A stretch of DNA of 26,779 bases from an uncultured Mogibacterium sp. (GTDB lineage: Bacteria; Bacillota_A; Clostridia; Peptostreptococcales; Anaerovoracaceae): assembly GCF_938039775.1 (NCBI RefSeq), contig NZ_CALHTQ010000158.1, positions 1-26,779 on the forward strand, in the 5' to 3' direction. How positions within the stretch are numbered: the first letter of the stretch is position 1; every line of letters starts with the position of its first letter. The position numbers and the translations under genes are program-made. The notes under the pieces are model-generated. The model did not search any database. It saw nothing but the letters and a program-made list of their open reading frames with translations, and had not been told where the DNA came from. This document shows positions 16,214-23,133 of the stretch, one piece after another.

Positions 16214-16243
16214 TTGATATTGACACTGCAAATTTCTTATAAG
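16214..16243 (+). promoter_or_regulatory. promoter of the glycosyltransferase gene
   Basis: TTGATA, an 18-base spacer and TATAAG predict a start near 16250, only about eight bases before the ATG at 16258. An overlapping alternative, TTGACA at 16219-16224 with a 17-base spacer, has a weak -10 (GACAAT). Confidence 0.55.
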
Positions 16244-16257
16244 ACAATAGTAACACT

Positions 16258-17547
16258 ATGAAAATTTTAAGTATTAGCACGCAAAAGCCGCACTCAACTG
16301 GTAGCGGTGTATATCTAACTGAGCTCGTCAAATCTTTTGACAGAGCTGGTCATGAGCAGGCCGTAGTTGCAGGTGTATACAAGGAAGATACGTTCGAGTT
16401 CCCTGAAGCAGTCAGCACCTACCCTGTTTACTATTCGCACGGAGATTCTATCGGTGATTTACCGTATGAGGTTCTAGGCATGTCCGATGTTATGCCTTAT
16501 CCTTCTACTTTATATAATTCACTAACTGAAGATATGGCGGATATGCTTTATATGGCATTTGGTAAGGCTATTGGTAAGGCTATCAAAGGTCTCAATCCAG
16601 ATGTCATCCTTTGCCACCACCTATTCCTTCTCACATCTATGCTTCCATCGATTGTTAAGGAATTTGCAGCCGATTCATTTCATGGCAAAATCTATGGTAT
16701 CTCGCACGGCTCCGACCTTAGACAGTTTCAGAACTGTCCGTTTAGGCATGAAGCTGTAATAGATGGTATGAAGCAGCTAGATGGAGTATTCGCTCTTCAT
16801 GAGGAGCAAAAGTCCCAGATTAGCGAGCTTTACGATATATCTGACGATAAGATTAAGGTTATTGGTACTGGATATAATTCACAGATATTTAAAATGGTTG
16901 AAGATACAGATAAGCCGCTGTCAGATGATCCGTATAAGATCATCTATGCCGGCAAGCTCAGTACGGCTAAGGGAATTTTTCCGCTTGTTGAAGTGCTGAC
17001 TGAGCTGGATAAAGATAGCGAAATTCCCGCTTTTGAGATGCTGCTTGCCGGCGGCTGTCAGGAGGAGGGAATCGCGCGCCTCCTCGCGGGGAAGCCAGCG
17101 CTCCGCGCTGGCGACGCAGGCGAGCTCGCTGCACTGCCATTCAGAGCCAGCTACCTCGGCATGCTATCCCAGACCGAGCTCGCTGCGGCCTTCAGAGCTA
17201 GCGATATATTCGTACTCCCTTCTTACTATGAAGGCCTTCCCCTCGTTCTAATCGAGGCGATGGCATCGGGCGCGATTCCCGTCTGCACCAGCCTGCCAGG
17301 TATACAGAGCTGGCTGGCCAGCAAAATTGTTTCCGACAATACCGTCTTGGTGGAGCCGCCAGAGATGAAGGCGCCAGGCGAACCATTTGAGGCAGAGATT
17401 CCAGCATTTGAGCAGCGGCTCAAGGATGGTATAGTTTCAGCCTTAAAGCTCGCACAGGATAAGAGGCATAGCCCTGATTACGTATACCCTGATACTAGCA
17501 AAGCATCATGGGACGGAGTTACGGAAACTATACTGAAATATGTATAA
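16258..17547 (+). CDS. GT4-type glycosyltransferase
   Basis: The 429-residue protein has two Rossmann-like domains of the GT-B fold. It starts MKILSIST followed by TGSGVYLTEL, the acceptor-domain loop. The donor domain begins near KIIYAGKLSTAKGIFPLVE and carries the EGLPLVLIEAMASG E-x7-E signature that holds the sugar nucleotide. The sugar and acceptor are unknown. There is no membrane segment. There is no ribosome-binding site before the ATG and the predicted leader is about eight bases, suggesting leaderless translation. Between LLAGG and YLGMLS the protein has about fifteen to twenty extra Ala/Arg/Gly-rich residues, encoded by a stretch of about 72% GC (17041-17160) that contains an internal repeat. 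It stands alone, divergent from iclR. Confidence 0.9.
   Translation: MKILSISTQKPHSTGSGVYLTELVKSFDRAGHEQAVVAGVYKEDTFEFPEAVSTYPVYYSHGDSIGDLPYEVLGMSDVMPYPSTLYNSLTEDMADMLYMAFGKAIGKAIKGLNPDVILCHHLFLLTSMLPSIVKEFAADSFHGKIYGISHGSDLRQFQNCPFRHEAVIDGMKQLDGVFALHEEQKSQISELYDISDDKIKVIGTGYNSQIFKMVEDTDKPLSDDPYKIIYAGKLSTAKGIFPLVEVLTELDKDSEIPAFEMLLAGGCQEEGIARLLAGKPALRAGDAGELAALPFRASYLGMLSQTELAAAFRASDIFVLPSYYEGLPLVLIEAMASGAIPVCTSLPGIQSWLASKIVSDNTVLVEPPEMKAPGEPFEAEIPAFEQRLKDGIVSALKLAQDKRHSPDYVYPDTSKASWDGVTETILKYV
17121..17202 (+). repeat. imperfect direct repeat inside the glycosyltransferase gene
   Basis: Copy A (17121-17151) and copy B (17175-17202) share CGAGCTCGCTGC and TTCAGAGC[C/T]AGC, differing by one codon in the middle. 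They encode ELAALPFRAS and ELAAAFRAS. Copy B is the one at the conserved GT4 position. Just upstream, GCCAGCGC and GCGCTGGC form an 8-bp hairpin with a 3-base loop at 17094-17112. Confidence 0.8.
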
Positions 17548-17584
17548 CTTTCCTTTTTCTCTCCACATTCAAAATCACATTAGA

Positions 17585-17593
17585 TGCTATAAT
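17585..17593 (+). promoter_or_regulatory. extended -10 promoter of the aldolase-fold gene
   Basis: TGCTATAAT is a perfect extended -10. No good -35 is seen at the normal distance, which extended -10 promoters tolerate. The predicted leader is about 130 bases. A short ATGGG / CCCAT hairpin followed by TTTT at 17609-17630 lies just after it and could be a weak terminator or attenuator. Confidence 0.55.
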
Positions 17594-17664
17594 TTAGCCA
17601 TAATATCGATGGGTATTTAGAGCCCATTTTGCATTTTAGGAATTTATGAATATTGAGATTATTG

Positions 17665-17722
17665 GTAGTGCAGCTCGTTTTGACCGATTCGGCTGCACTA
17701 CTCTAATACTAATAGTTTAGAG
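17665..17722 (+). promoter_or_regulatory. two-hairpin leader before the aldolase-fold gene
   Basis: GTAGTGCAGC and GCTGCACTAC (17665-17674, 17692-17701) make a perfect 10-bp stem with a 17-base loop. It abuts a second stem, CTCTAA / TTAGAG (17701-17706, 17717-17722), whose 3' arm runs into the GAGG ribosome-binding site. It has no T-run, so it looks like a translation-control leader. No known riboswitch class was recognised. Confidence 0.45.
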
Positions 17723-17732
17723 AGGAACTGAT

Positions 17733-18938
17733 ATGAACGAACTACAGGCGAGGGAACTTATAGTTAAGTATGCCTCCGACTTTACAGATAGATACACCAA
17801 GGCATACGGCTCAATTATTGCAAGAGTTGATGATGAAACATACCTAATGTCGAGACCCGGCTTAGTTCTGGATACAATTAAGGATTCAGATTTACAGCTT
17901 TATGACATGAACTCTGGTGATGTCGGCAAGATACTGAGCACGAGACGTGACATCAACATTATGATTTTTGCATGTACAGAGCCTGCAGCACTTTTTTCAA
18001 AAGACGCTAATTCACTTAAGCCAGCTCTCTATGATCTTGCAGGCATCGTTGGAACTGACATTAAAATCGCTGAAGACACCACCTCTAAAGCCCTTCTAGC
18101 AGCTCTTAAGGACAGAGCCGGGTGCCTGGTTCGTGGCAAGGGTATATTTAGCGCAAGCGATAATATGAAAGATGCAATTTCGATTATTAAGATCATAGAG
18201 AAGAGCATCGAAGCGGAGATATACGGTGATAAAATCGGTGGTATAAAGCACCTTACAGACGAAGAGGCTCTACGCACACACCAGATGCACAATCATCTGT
18301 ATTCCAATGTAAATTCTGAGAAACATGTTGATTTTGTCAATATCTCAACTGATGAATTAGACATTCGTAATAACATGATTGATTGCACTAATAAGCTCAA
18401 GGACTTGGGACTTTTTCACGGCTCATGGGGAAACCTATCTGTTAGACTCAATGACCATGAGATGCTAATTACCCCTTCGGCGATGGAGTACAACAATATC
18501 CGTGCTGAGGATATCGTAAAGGTAGATATTAACACACTAGCATTTGACCACATCCAGCGAGTACCTTCGAGTGAGTTCGACTTACATGCTGCGATTTATA
18601 GAGAGCATCCTGATTGGAATGCGATAATCCGCACACACTCACATGGACTCTCTGTATTTGCAGCTGCTCAGGTAGGCTTTAAGATTACAGACCCTGCCCT
18701 TCGCCAGCTACTAGGAGATGTCAGTGCAAGTGAACACGTAGAACCACATACACCTGAGTTTATCGAAAGCATCCTTAAAGAGCTAAAGCACAACAATATA
18801 TGTGTAATCGCTAATAGAGGTCCTATCTTCTGTGCTACTAGCCTTGAGAATGCTATAGTCATGGCGGATACCATCGAAGATACCGCATGCAACATGCTCG
18901 GATATAACGAATCGCTTCTCAAATCCGAGGAGAACTAA
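17733..18938 (+). CDS. tandem class II aldolase/adducin-fold protein with incomplete metal sites
   Basis: The 401 residues appear to hold two copies of the class II aldolase/adducin fold. The C-terminal copy (about 212-395) is clear. It has GLFHGSWGNLSVR at 226-238, the catalytic-type Glu281 in PSSEFDLHAAIY, and the first two metal histidines His302 and His304 in RTHSHGLSVFA. The third metal histidine, normally in an NHG motif, is Arg362 (IANRGPIF). The N-terminal copy (about 1-172) keeps the layout (CLVRGKGIFSASDNMKDAI at 131-149) but has lost all metal histidines (IMIFACTEPAA where xxHTHxxxA is expected). It is thus an altered or non-catalytic enzyme. GAGG precedes the ATG. It begins a plus-strand run with the cupin gene. 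Confidence 0.75.
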   Translation: MNELQARELIVKYASDFTDRYTKAYGSIIARVDDETYLMSRPGLVLDTIKDSDLQLYDMNSGDVGKILSTRRDINIMIFACTEPAALFSKDANSLKPALYDLAGIVGTDIKIAEDTTSKALLAALKDRAGCLVRGKGIFSASDNMKDAISIIKIIEKSIEAEIYGDKIGGIKHLTDEEALRTHQMHNHLYSNVNSEKHVDFVNISTDELDIRNNMIDCTNKLKDLGLFHGSWGNLSVRLNDHEMLITPSAMEYNNIRAEDIVKVDINTLAFDHIQRVPSSEFDLHAAIYREHPDWNAIIRTHSHGLSVFAAAQVGFKITDPALRQLLGDVSASEHVEPHTPEFIESILKELKHNNICVIANRGPIFCATSLENAIVMADTIEDTACNMLGYNESLLKSEEN

Positions 18939-18950
18939 ACAAGAAATTAT

Positions 18951-18977
18951 GGCATGCATCTGATGCATGTCATTTTA
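18951..18977 (+). terminator. probable terminator after the aldolase-fold gene
   Basis: GGCATGCA and TGCATGTC pair over eight positions (one G-U) with a five-base loop and are followed by ATTTTATC. The T-run is short, so read-through into the cupin gene is likely. Confidence 0.5.
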
Positions 18978-19040
18978 TCTGCAGCAAATCATATACAGGT
19001 GAATTTTTATCAAAACGACTTAACATTATGGAGGAACAAA

Positions 19041-19397
19041 ATGAGTTGGATTAAAACAAAAGATGAAAGGCAACACTATACTAAACCATCTGTAGCTAAT
19101 GGACCTGGTCACATGATCACGACGCAGATTATCGACTGCGACGAGGAGCTTCTTGGCAAAGGAAGACTCTTTAAGGAAATCATACTCGAGAAAGACTGTG
19201 GCGTCGGCTACCACATTCACGAGGGAGATGCAGAGATCTATGTAATCCAAAGCGGCGAGGCCGAATATAACGATAATGGAGATATTAAGACTGTGCACGC
19301 AGGTGATGTCACGTTTACTGGACCTGGCGAGGGACATAGTCTGACCAACAAGAAGGATGAGCCAGTAAAATTCGTTGCCCTCATCATCTATGAATAG
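19041..19397 (+). CDS. small single-domain cupin protein (118 aa)
   Basis: Both cupin motifs are complete. GVGYHIHEGDAEIYVIQSGE gives His58, His60 and Glu65, and GDVTFTGPGEGHSLTN gives His99, so a metal-binding beta-barrel with the full 3-His/1-Glu set is predicted. The ATG at 19041 is chosen because GGAGGAAC lies a few bases upstream. The open frame to 18954 has no such site and would add 29 non-cupin residues. Small cupins of this kind include isomerases, lyases and small-molecule sensors, and the substrate cannot be read. It sits between the aldolase-fold gene and the ECF gene, so a shared sugar or vitamin role is possible but unproven. Confidence 0.88.
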   Translation: MSWIKTKDERQHYTKPSVANGPGHMITTQIIDCDEELLGKGRLFKEIILEKDCGVGYHIHEGDAEIYVIQSGEAEYNDNGDIKTVHAGDVTFTGPGEGHSLTNKKDEPVKFVALIIYE

Positions 19398-19417
19398 ATT
19401 TTATAGAAATCCATTGC

Positions 19418-19456
19418 TGGAATTAGGCGAGTGTTAAGCTTAATTCCATTTTTATT
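19418..19456 (+). terminator. rho-independent terminator after the cupin gene
   Basis: TGGAATTA and TAATTCCA form a perfect 8-bp stem followed by TTTTTATTT, about 20 bases past the stop. Confidence 0.75.
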
Positions 19457-19470
19457 TGCGAGAATGCTTG

Positions 19471-19499
19471 TTGTAAAGTAGCTCTCAAGTTGTTATAAT
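19471..19499 (+). promoter_or_regulatory. promoter of the ECF transporter gene
   Basis: TTGTAA, a 17-base spacer and TATAAT predict a start at about 19506, giving a leader of about 137 bases. Confidence 0.8.
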
Positions 19500-19505
19500 C
19501 TCACG

Positions 19506-19637
19506 GGCAGATTACTGCGCGGATATCATCGTAGCATACCGCACGATAGAGACTCCATAGAACAGTGCCTGCCTGCAAATCATTTCTTCGGGGTAACCCG
19601 GCTCATCGCTGTATCCTTACGGAACGGCAGAAGGAGG
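19506..19637 (+). promoter_or_regulatory. structured 5' leader before the ECF transporter gene, possible riboswitch
   Basis: The leader contains ATCGT / ACGAT (about 10 bases apart), and a CGGG-GTAA-CCCG hairpin at 19589-19600 with a GNRA loop. A CTGCC element at 19569-19573 can pair either with GGCAG at the very 5' end (19506-19510) or with GGCAG at 19626-19630, directly before the AAGGAGG ribosome-binding site. These two pairings exclude each other. I checked by eye for TPP, FMN, cobalamin, THF, preQ1 and SAM signatures and recognised none. Confidence 0.5.
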
Positions 19638-19642
19638 TTAAT

Positions 19643-20260
19643 ATGAAGGATAAATTATCCAACCCTAAATTTCTTGCGCAATTAGCGCTTCTCGTCGCAG
19701 TTGAACTTGTCATGAAGATTACAGGGCTTGGCAGTGTGCCGATCGGTCCAATCTACATGTCATTTCTCACACTTCCAGTCGCTATCGGGGCGATACTAAT
19801 GGGACCACTCGCTGGAGCCATACTCGGCGGAGTCTTCGGCATCGCAAGCTTTATAGATGCTGTTTCAGGCGCATCTGCAATGGGCGGAGTTTTATTTCAA
19901 GTCGCACCATTTAAGACATTTGTACTATGCGTTATCACAAGAATCCTCATGGGGTTCTTAGCCGGCGTAGCATTCAAGATTGTTAATAAAATCTTCAGAG
20001 GACACACTCTTGCATACTCAATTGGAGCAATCAGTGCTTCCTTGCTCAACACATTATTCTTCATGGGATTTCTAGTCATTGCATTCTACGACACAGACTA
20101 TATCCAGAAACTGGCTCATACGATTGGTGCTACCAATCCGCTTACTTTCGTAATTACACTCGTTGGCCTTCAGGGCTTAATCGAAGCTGTAACTTGCTGT
20201 ATTCTCGGAACAGTAGTCTCTAAGGCACTAGCAAAGCATCTCGATCGTAAGATGTCTTAA
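19643..20260 (+). CDS. ECF transporter S component, vitamin-type substrate unknown
   Basis: The 205-residue protein has five to six hydrophobic segments and the S-component hallmarks. An N-terminal helix contains small residues for contact with the T component (LAQLALLVAVELVMKI). Then come VPIGPIYMSFLTLPVAIGAILMGPLAGAILGGVFGI, a glycine-rich re-entrant region, and EAVTCCILGTVVSKAL near the end. It belongs to the general ECF S family that includes pantothenate and folate transporters, but the ligand cannot be read. The ATG at 19643 follows AAGGAGG by five bases. A longer open frame to 19565 runs through the structured leader and is rejected. The EcfA/A'/T module must be elsewhere in the genome. 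Confidence 0.85.
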   Translation: MKDKLSNPKFLAQLALLVAVELVMKITGLGSVPIGPIYMSFLTLPVAIGAILMGPLAGAILGGVFGIASFIDAVSGASAMGGVLFQVAPFKTFVLCVITRILMGFLAGVAFKIVNKIFRGHTLAYSIGAISASLLNTLFFMGFLVIAFYDTDYIQKLAHTIGATNPLTFVITLVGLQGLIEAVTCCILGTVVSKALAKHLDRKMS

Positions 20261-20333
20261 AAATACAGACTTGAGCTTCCCATTAATCTAGTGACTTTAT
20301 TATACCCTTATGCATGTACCAATAAGTAAATCT

Positions 20334-20370
20334 AGCCACGCAAGCATATATTGCATTGCGTGGCTTTCTT
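20334..20370 (+). terminator. terminator after the ECF transporter gene
   Basis: AGCCACGCAA and TTGCGTGGCT form a perfect 10-bp stem (loop 12 bases, with further GCA/TGC pairing) followed by TTCTT. It lies between convergent genes and might also work weakly on the other strand. Confidence 0.75.
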
Positions 20371-20456
20371 ACATAGCAAGAGCAGACCTCCAAGATTCGC
20401 TCCTGAAGATCCGCTCATCCTATTTAAATTGAGTTTTGACTCCCAAGCTATTAATA

Positions 20457-21767
20457 CTAGCTCACTTTTCTTCTTCTAAAGTAACTAACACCAGTAAGTA
20501 TTGCACCAGACACACCCAAAAGGAGTACATATAACATTATATCTGCATCATCGCCCGTCTTAGGCGTCTTAGTCTTCTTTACAACCTTTACTGTCTTTCC
20601 AGGGTTGCTTGGTGTAGTATTCTCGGCAGCCTTATTCACCTTAAAAGTGTATGAAATCAAGTTAGGTTTATCCTGTGGTGCCGCTGCATCTCTTCCTGAA
20701 TTAGACTGTTTAGCAGCAAAGAAATAGGCAGCTCTTACATCATCTGAACCCGTACCAGTCTTCTTCTTTGCTACCTCCATGGAATCTGTTACAAGTTCAT
20801 CTTGTACACCAACAACACTTCCGGTGATAGTTATGTTCTCATTTACAGCAGCCTCACTATTGACCAAAAGCCCTTCAACACTTATTTTTACATTACTAAT
20901 CGTTTTTAGGTAAGCATAATAGTCTCTAGCAGGCAAATATCCACTCTCACTTAATGAAGGGTGTACTCTAATTATGAGTTTGTCACCATCTCTTTCTGCT
21001 TTCTTAAATTTGAGAGAATTTAAACCATCAACTCTAAACTTTAAATCATTAACATCAGGAACTGTAATACCTCTAGGTATATTGATAATAAATACCAATT
21101 CTGAATCAGTAGCTATATAAGCTTCCGTTCCATGAGTTTTCCATGCCGTGCCCTTTGAGTGTCCATTAATATCCCCCCACAACCTGCTATTTTGCCATTT
21201 GCTAAGATTACCTAAATTAACCGAAAAATCAAGATTTAATTTATCTCCAATTGCATGTGTCCCTATAGCGGCATTTTCAGTATTATTGTTAACAGATATA
21301 TCACCATATACATTTAATTGATCTCTGTCTTTAATAAAATCAGAATCAAACTTGAAATTAAATGGATTATGATATTTATTATCTTGATAATTCGGATCAC
21401 CATTAGGTCCCTCGTTATCCTGTAACTCTGGTTTGGATATATATTCATACATATCCATTCCCGCTACATATGTTAATGTATTAAAATTCTTGTATATACC
21501 AGTACTAGGAGAATCCCCACCTCGTGCCAAATCAAAATTTTTAAGAACACTATCTTGCAATTTCATTAGGTATTTAGGATACACCCCACCATCAACATAA
21601 CTGCTTTTCTCTAAATCTGCCCAATAGTTTTCAGCAATGGCTGTATCTGCGTCAGGAGCTTCTTCATCATCTGCATATACTAACCCGGAAAAGAACACTG
21701 TTATACAAATCATAAATGCTATGAATAGTGAAAAGCATTTTTTTATTCTTGAATTTACAACTCCCAT
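20457..21767 (-). CDS. secreted, sortase-anchored-type surface protein
   Basis: Starting at 21767 (436 aa), there is a signal peptide. RIKK is followed by a hydrophobic stretch at about 12-29, with likely cleavage after VYA (residue 32). The C-terminus has the wall-sorting layout: TPKTG at 401-405, a hydrophobic helix at about 411-430 and RRRK at 431-434. TPKTG is a variant of LPXTG. The Asn-rich middle (about 100-350) looks beta-structured, without a domain I recognise. Starts at 21818 and GTG 21776 are possible; I prefer 21767 because GTGGAG is adjacent and the signal peptide follows at once. No sortase gene is in the window. It is a lone gene with visibly AT-richer DNA than its neighbours, which may indicate transfer. 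Adhesin is a reasonable guess. Confidence 0.82.
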   Translation of the reverse strand: MGVVNSRIKKCFSLFIAFMICITVFFSGLVYADDEEAPDADTAIAENYWADLEKSSYVDGGVYPKYLMKLQDSVLKNFDLARGGDSPSTGIYKNFNTLTYVAGMDMYEYISKPELQDNEGPNGDPNYQDNKYHNPFNFKFDSDFIKDRDQLNVYGDISVNNNTENAAIGTHAIGDKLNLDFSVNLGNLSKWQNSRLWGDINGHSKGTAWKTHGTEAYIATDSELVFIINIPRGITVPDVNDLKFRVDGLNSLKFKKAERDGDKLIIRVHPSLSESGYLPARDYYAYLKTISNVKISVEGLLVNSEAAVNENITITGSVVGVQDELVTDSMEVAKKKTGTGSDDVRAAYFFAAKQSNSGRDAAAPQDKPNLISYTFKVNKAAENTTPSNPGKTVKVVKKTKTPKTGDDADIMLYVLLLGVSGAILTGVSYFRRRKVS

Positions 21768-21827
21768 TAACTCCACTTTTCCTTTCTTAATAAATAATAT
21801 TTGTGAATACAACATCATTACTTTATC

Positions 21828-21843
21828 ATATATATATATATAT
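21828..21843. repeat. (AT)8 dinucleotide tract in the surface-protein promoter region
   Basis: Sixteen bases of perfect AT alternation lie 61-76 bases upstream of the start codon. A -10-like TATGAT (21825-21830, minus strand) overlaps its end, so tract length would set the spacing to any upstream -35 element. Confidence 0.9.
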
Positions 21844-21849
21844 TCTGGA

Positions 21850-21868
21850 TTGTACTTTTAAAGTACAA
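21850..21868. promoter_or_regulatory. 19-bp perfect palindrome upstream of the surface-protein gene
   Basis: TTGTACTTT and AAAGTACAA are exact inverse repeats around one base. The palindrome lies six bases beyond the (AT)8 tract, on the far side from the gene, and provides TTGTAC as a possible -35 on the minus strand. It also follows the YhhQ gene stop by 26 bases, but no T-run follows, so an operator is more likely than a terminator. Confidence 0.55.
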
Positions 21869-21894
21869 GAAAGGAACGCCTCTATTATTTAGTT

Positions 21895-22602
21895 TCAAAC
21901 GGTTATATCACCCTTATTGCGAGCTATTGACCTGCATAGGTACACAAACGGTGTATCGCAGAGACTAGTCACGATATAGATTATATAAGTCGAGAATATA
22001 AGCGTTATTACAGTCTTGGTATCATATACTCCTGCAAATGCAAATACCGTATACAGTGCAGAGTTCACTAGCTGAGAGATTAGTGTTGAACCGTTATTTC
22101 TCAGCCATAGGAATTTCTCCTTATCACCGAATCTCTTGTTAGTGAATCCCCACCACTTGTGATATAGCCACACATCGAAGTACTGAACGATTACGTATAC
22201 CGCAAGACTTGCGAACATCAGCCTTGGTGTATTTGAAAATATTTCTCTGATAGCAGGCGATGCAAAGTCATTAGCGCTAGGCGAATACAGAAGCCAAGAT
22301 GAACTGATAACGACGAAGGCAACGGAAGTCGCAACACCGAGGTGCACGGCTTTATGCGCATCTTTTTTACCGTAGATCTCGCTTGCGATATCGGTAACTA
22401 GGAAGGTGGTCGCAAAGAGGACGTTTCCAAGCGTCATCTCCATACCGAACGCCTTGACGAGAATAAGAACTTCAATATTAGCTGTAATAGTTGCGAGAAC
22501 TGTCCATAGGTATAATCCGTCTCTACCTAGGAACTTGTACATTAGCACCACGGCGCTGTACTCAACTATCAGTGTGATAATTAGCAGTAATTCATTACTC
22601 AT
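21895..22602 (-). CDS. YhhQ-family queuosine-precursor transporter
   Basis: The 235-residue membrane protein has about six hydrophobic segments. It carries the family-typical TTFLVTDIASEIYGKKDAHKAVHLG near residue 65 and a C-terminal STYIIYIVTSLCDTPFVYL. The family imports queuosine precursors (preQ0/preQ1) for tRNA modification. The ATG at 22602 places the first helix at once. An in-frame TTG at 22632 has AAGGAG three bases before it and would add ten residues, so the start is uncertain. No preQ1 riboswitch motif was seen upstream. The gene stands alone between the terminator of the fur operon and the surface-protein promoter. About 110 bases upstream carry no recognised feature. Confidence 0.85.
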   Translation of the reverse strand: MSNELLLIITLIVEYSAVVLMYKFLGRDGLYLWTVLATITANIEVLILVKAFGMEMTLGNVLFATTFLVTDIASEIYGKKDAHKAVHLGVATSVAFVVISSSWLLYSPSANDFASPAIREIFSNTPRLMFASLAVYVIVQYFDVWLYHKWWGFTNKRFGDKEKFLWLRNNGSTLISQLVNSALYTVFAFAGVYDTKTVITLIFSTYIIYIVTSLCDTPFVYLCRSIARNKGDITV

Positions 22603-22721
22603 TGTGTTTTTGCCTGGGTTCTTTTCTCCCAAGCTCTCCTTTCCATAATTAAAAGTCTAGAAGACATACATAGTGTTCTTGCATCTCACGTCACCATCCG
22701 TAGTAATCCCATAACGAAAAT

Positions 22722-22760
22722 CAGCAAAATAAATAGCCGACGTAAAACAAAACGCCGGCT
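22722..22760 (-). terminator. terminator of the fur-MATE-small membrane protein operon
   Basis: On the minus strand AGCCGGCGT pairs with ACGTCGGCT (nine pairs, one G-U) over an eight-base loop and is followed by ATTTATTTTG. It is about 83 bases past the small-protein stop. The intervening 22761-22842 holds a weaker AGCAG / CTGCT stem and nothing else recognised. Confidence 0.8.
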
Positions 22761-22842
22761 TACTTTCGTATTCCTAGTACCCGTAGTTTTGATAAAGCAG
22801 GATGGTTTCGAACTGCTGTATAAAATTGTCTCTGTAATTAAC

Positions 22843-23091
22843 TTACATGTTTAAGAATGCAAAAGCTTCTTCCTCACTTGCAAAAGTGATTATAGTGAGT
22901 AGCACAAGCACTGCCGCCCACACAAAGAGTGCCAATAATAGAATCCACTTCAAAGGCTTATTAGCCCTGGCTCTATAGCACACATAACCGAATAGCACAA
23001 AGATAACTAGTATCGCCGCCCATACTATGGCATTAGCGTGTGGCACAAAATATTGTTCTGCGAATTTTTCAATAGGCGCAGGCAATCTCAT
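22843..23091 (-). CDS. small two-helix membrane protein, unknown function (82 aa)
   Basis: Two hydrophobic helices (about 20-38 and 48-68) flank a short basic loop (RARANKPLK at 40-48). The short tails and positive loop suggest both ends outside and the loop in the cytoplasm. The family is not recognised. The ATG at 23091 has AAAGGAG six bases upstream. It is 42 bases after the MATE stop with no terminator between, so it should be the third gene of the fur-MATE operon. Confidence 0.8.
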   Translation of the reverse strand: MRLPAPIEKFAEQYFVPHANAIVWAAILVIFVLFGYVCYRARANKPLKWILLLALFVWAAVLVLLTIITFASEEEAFAFLNM

Positions 23092-23133
23092 CGCAATCTC
23101 CTTTCGAAACCTTTTTTTCTTAACCCTTATATT

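Noticed and set aside
18954..19040. Upstream extension of the cupin reading frame
   Set aside because: It begins inside the terminator-like hairpin after the aldolase-fold gene, while GGAGGAAC precedes the ATG at 19041.
19581..19601. TTCGGGG-type sequence resembling the start of an FMN riboswitch
   Set aside because: The remaining conserved FMN elements are missing; the piece is explained by a short hairpin with a GTAA loop.
19565..19642. Upstream extension of the ECF transporter reading frame
   Set aside because: It runs through the structured leader, lacks a ribosome-binding site, and AAGGAGG sits just before the ATG at 19643.
22603..22721. Possible preQ1 riboswitch before the YhhQ-family gene
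   Set aside because: No preQ1-I or preQ1-II consensus pseudoknot elements were found on the minus strand.
22780..22830. TTCGAA flanked by short pairing arms, resembling a tRNA T-arm
   Set aside because: The arms do not form a five-pair T-stem and no anticodon arm or acceptor stem is present.
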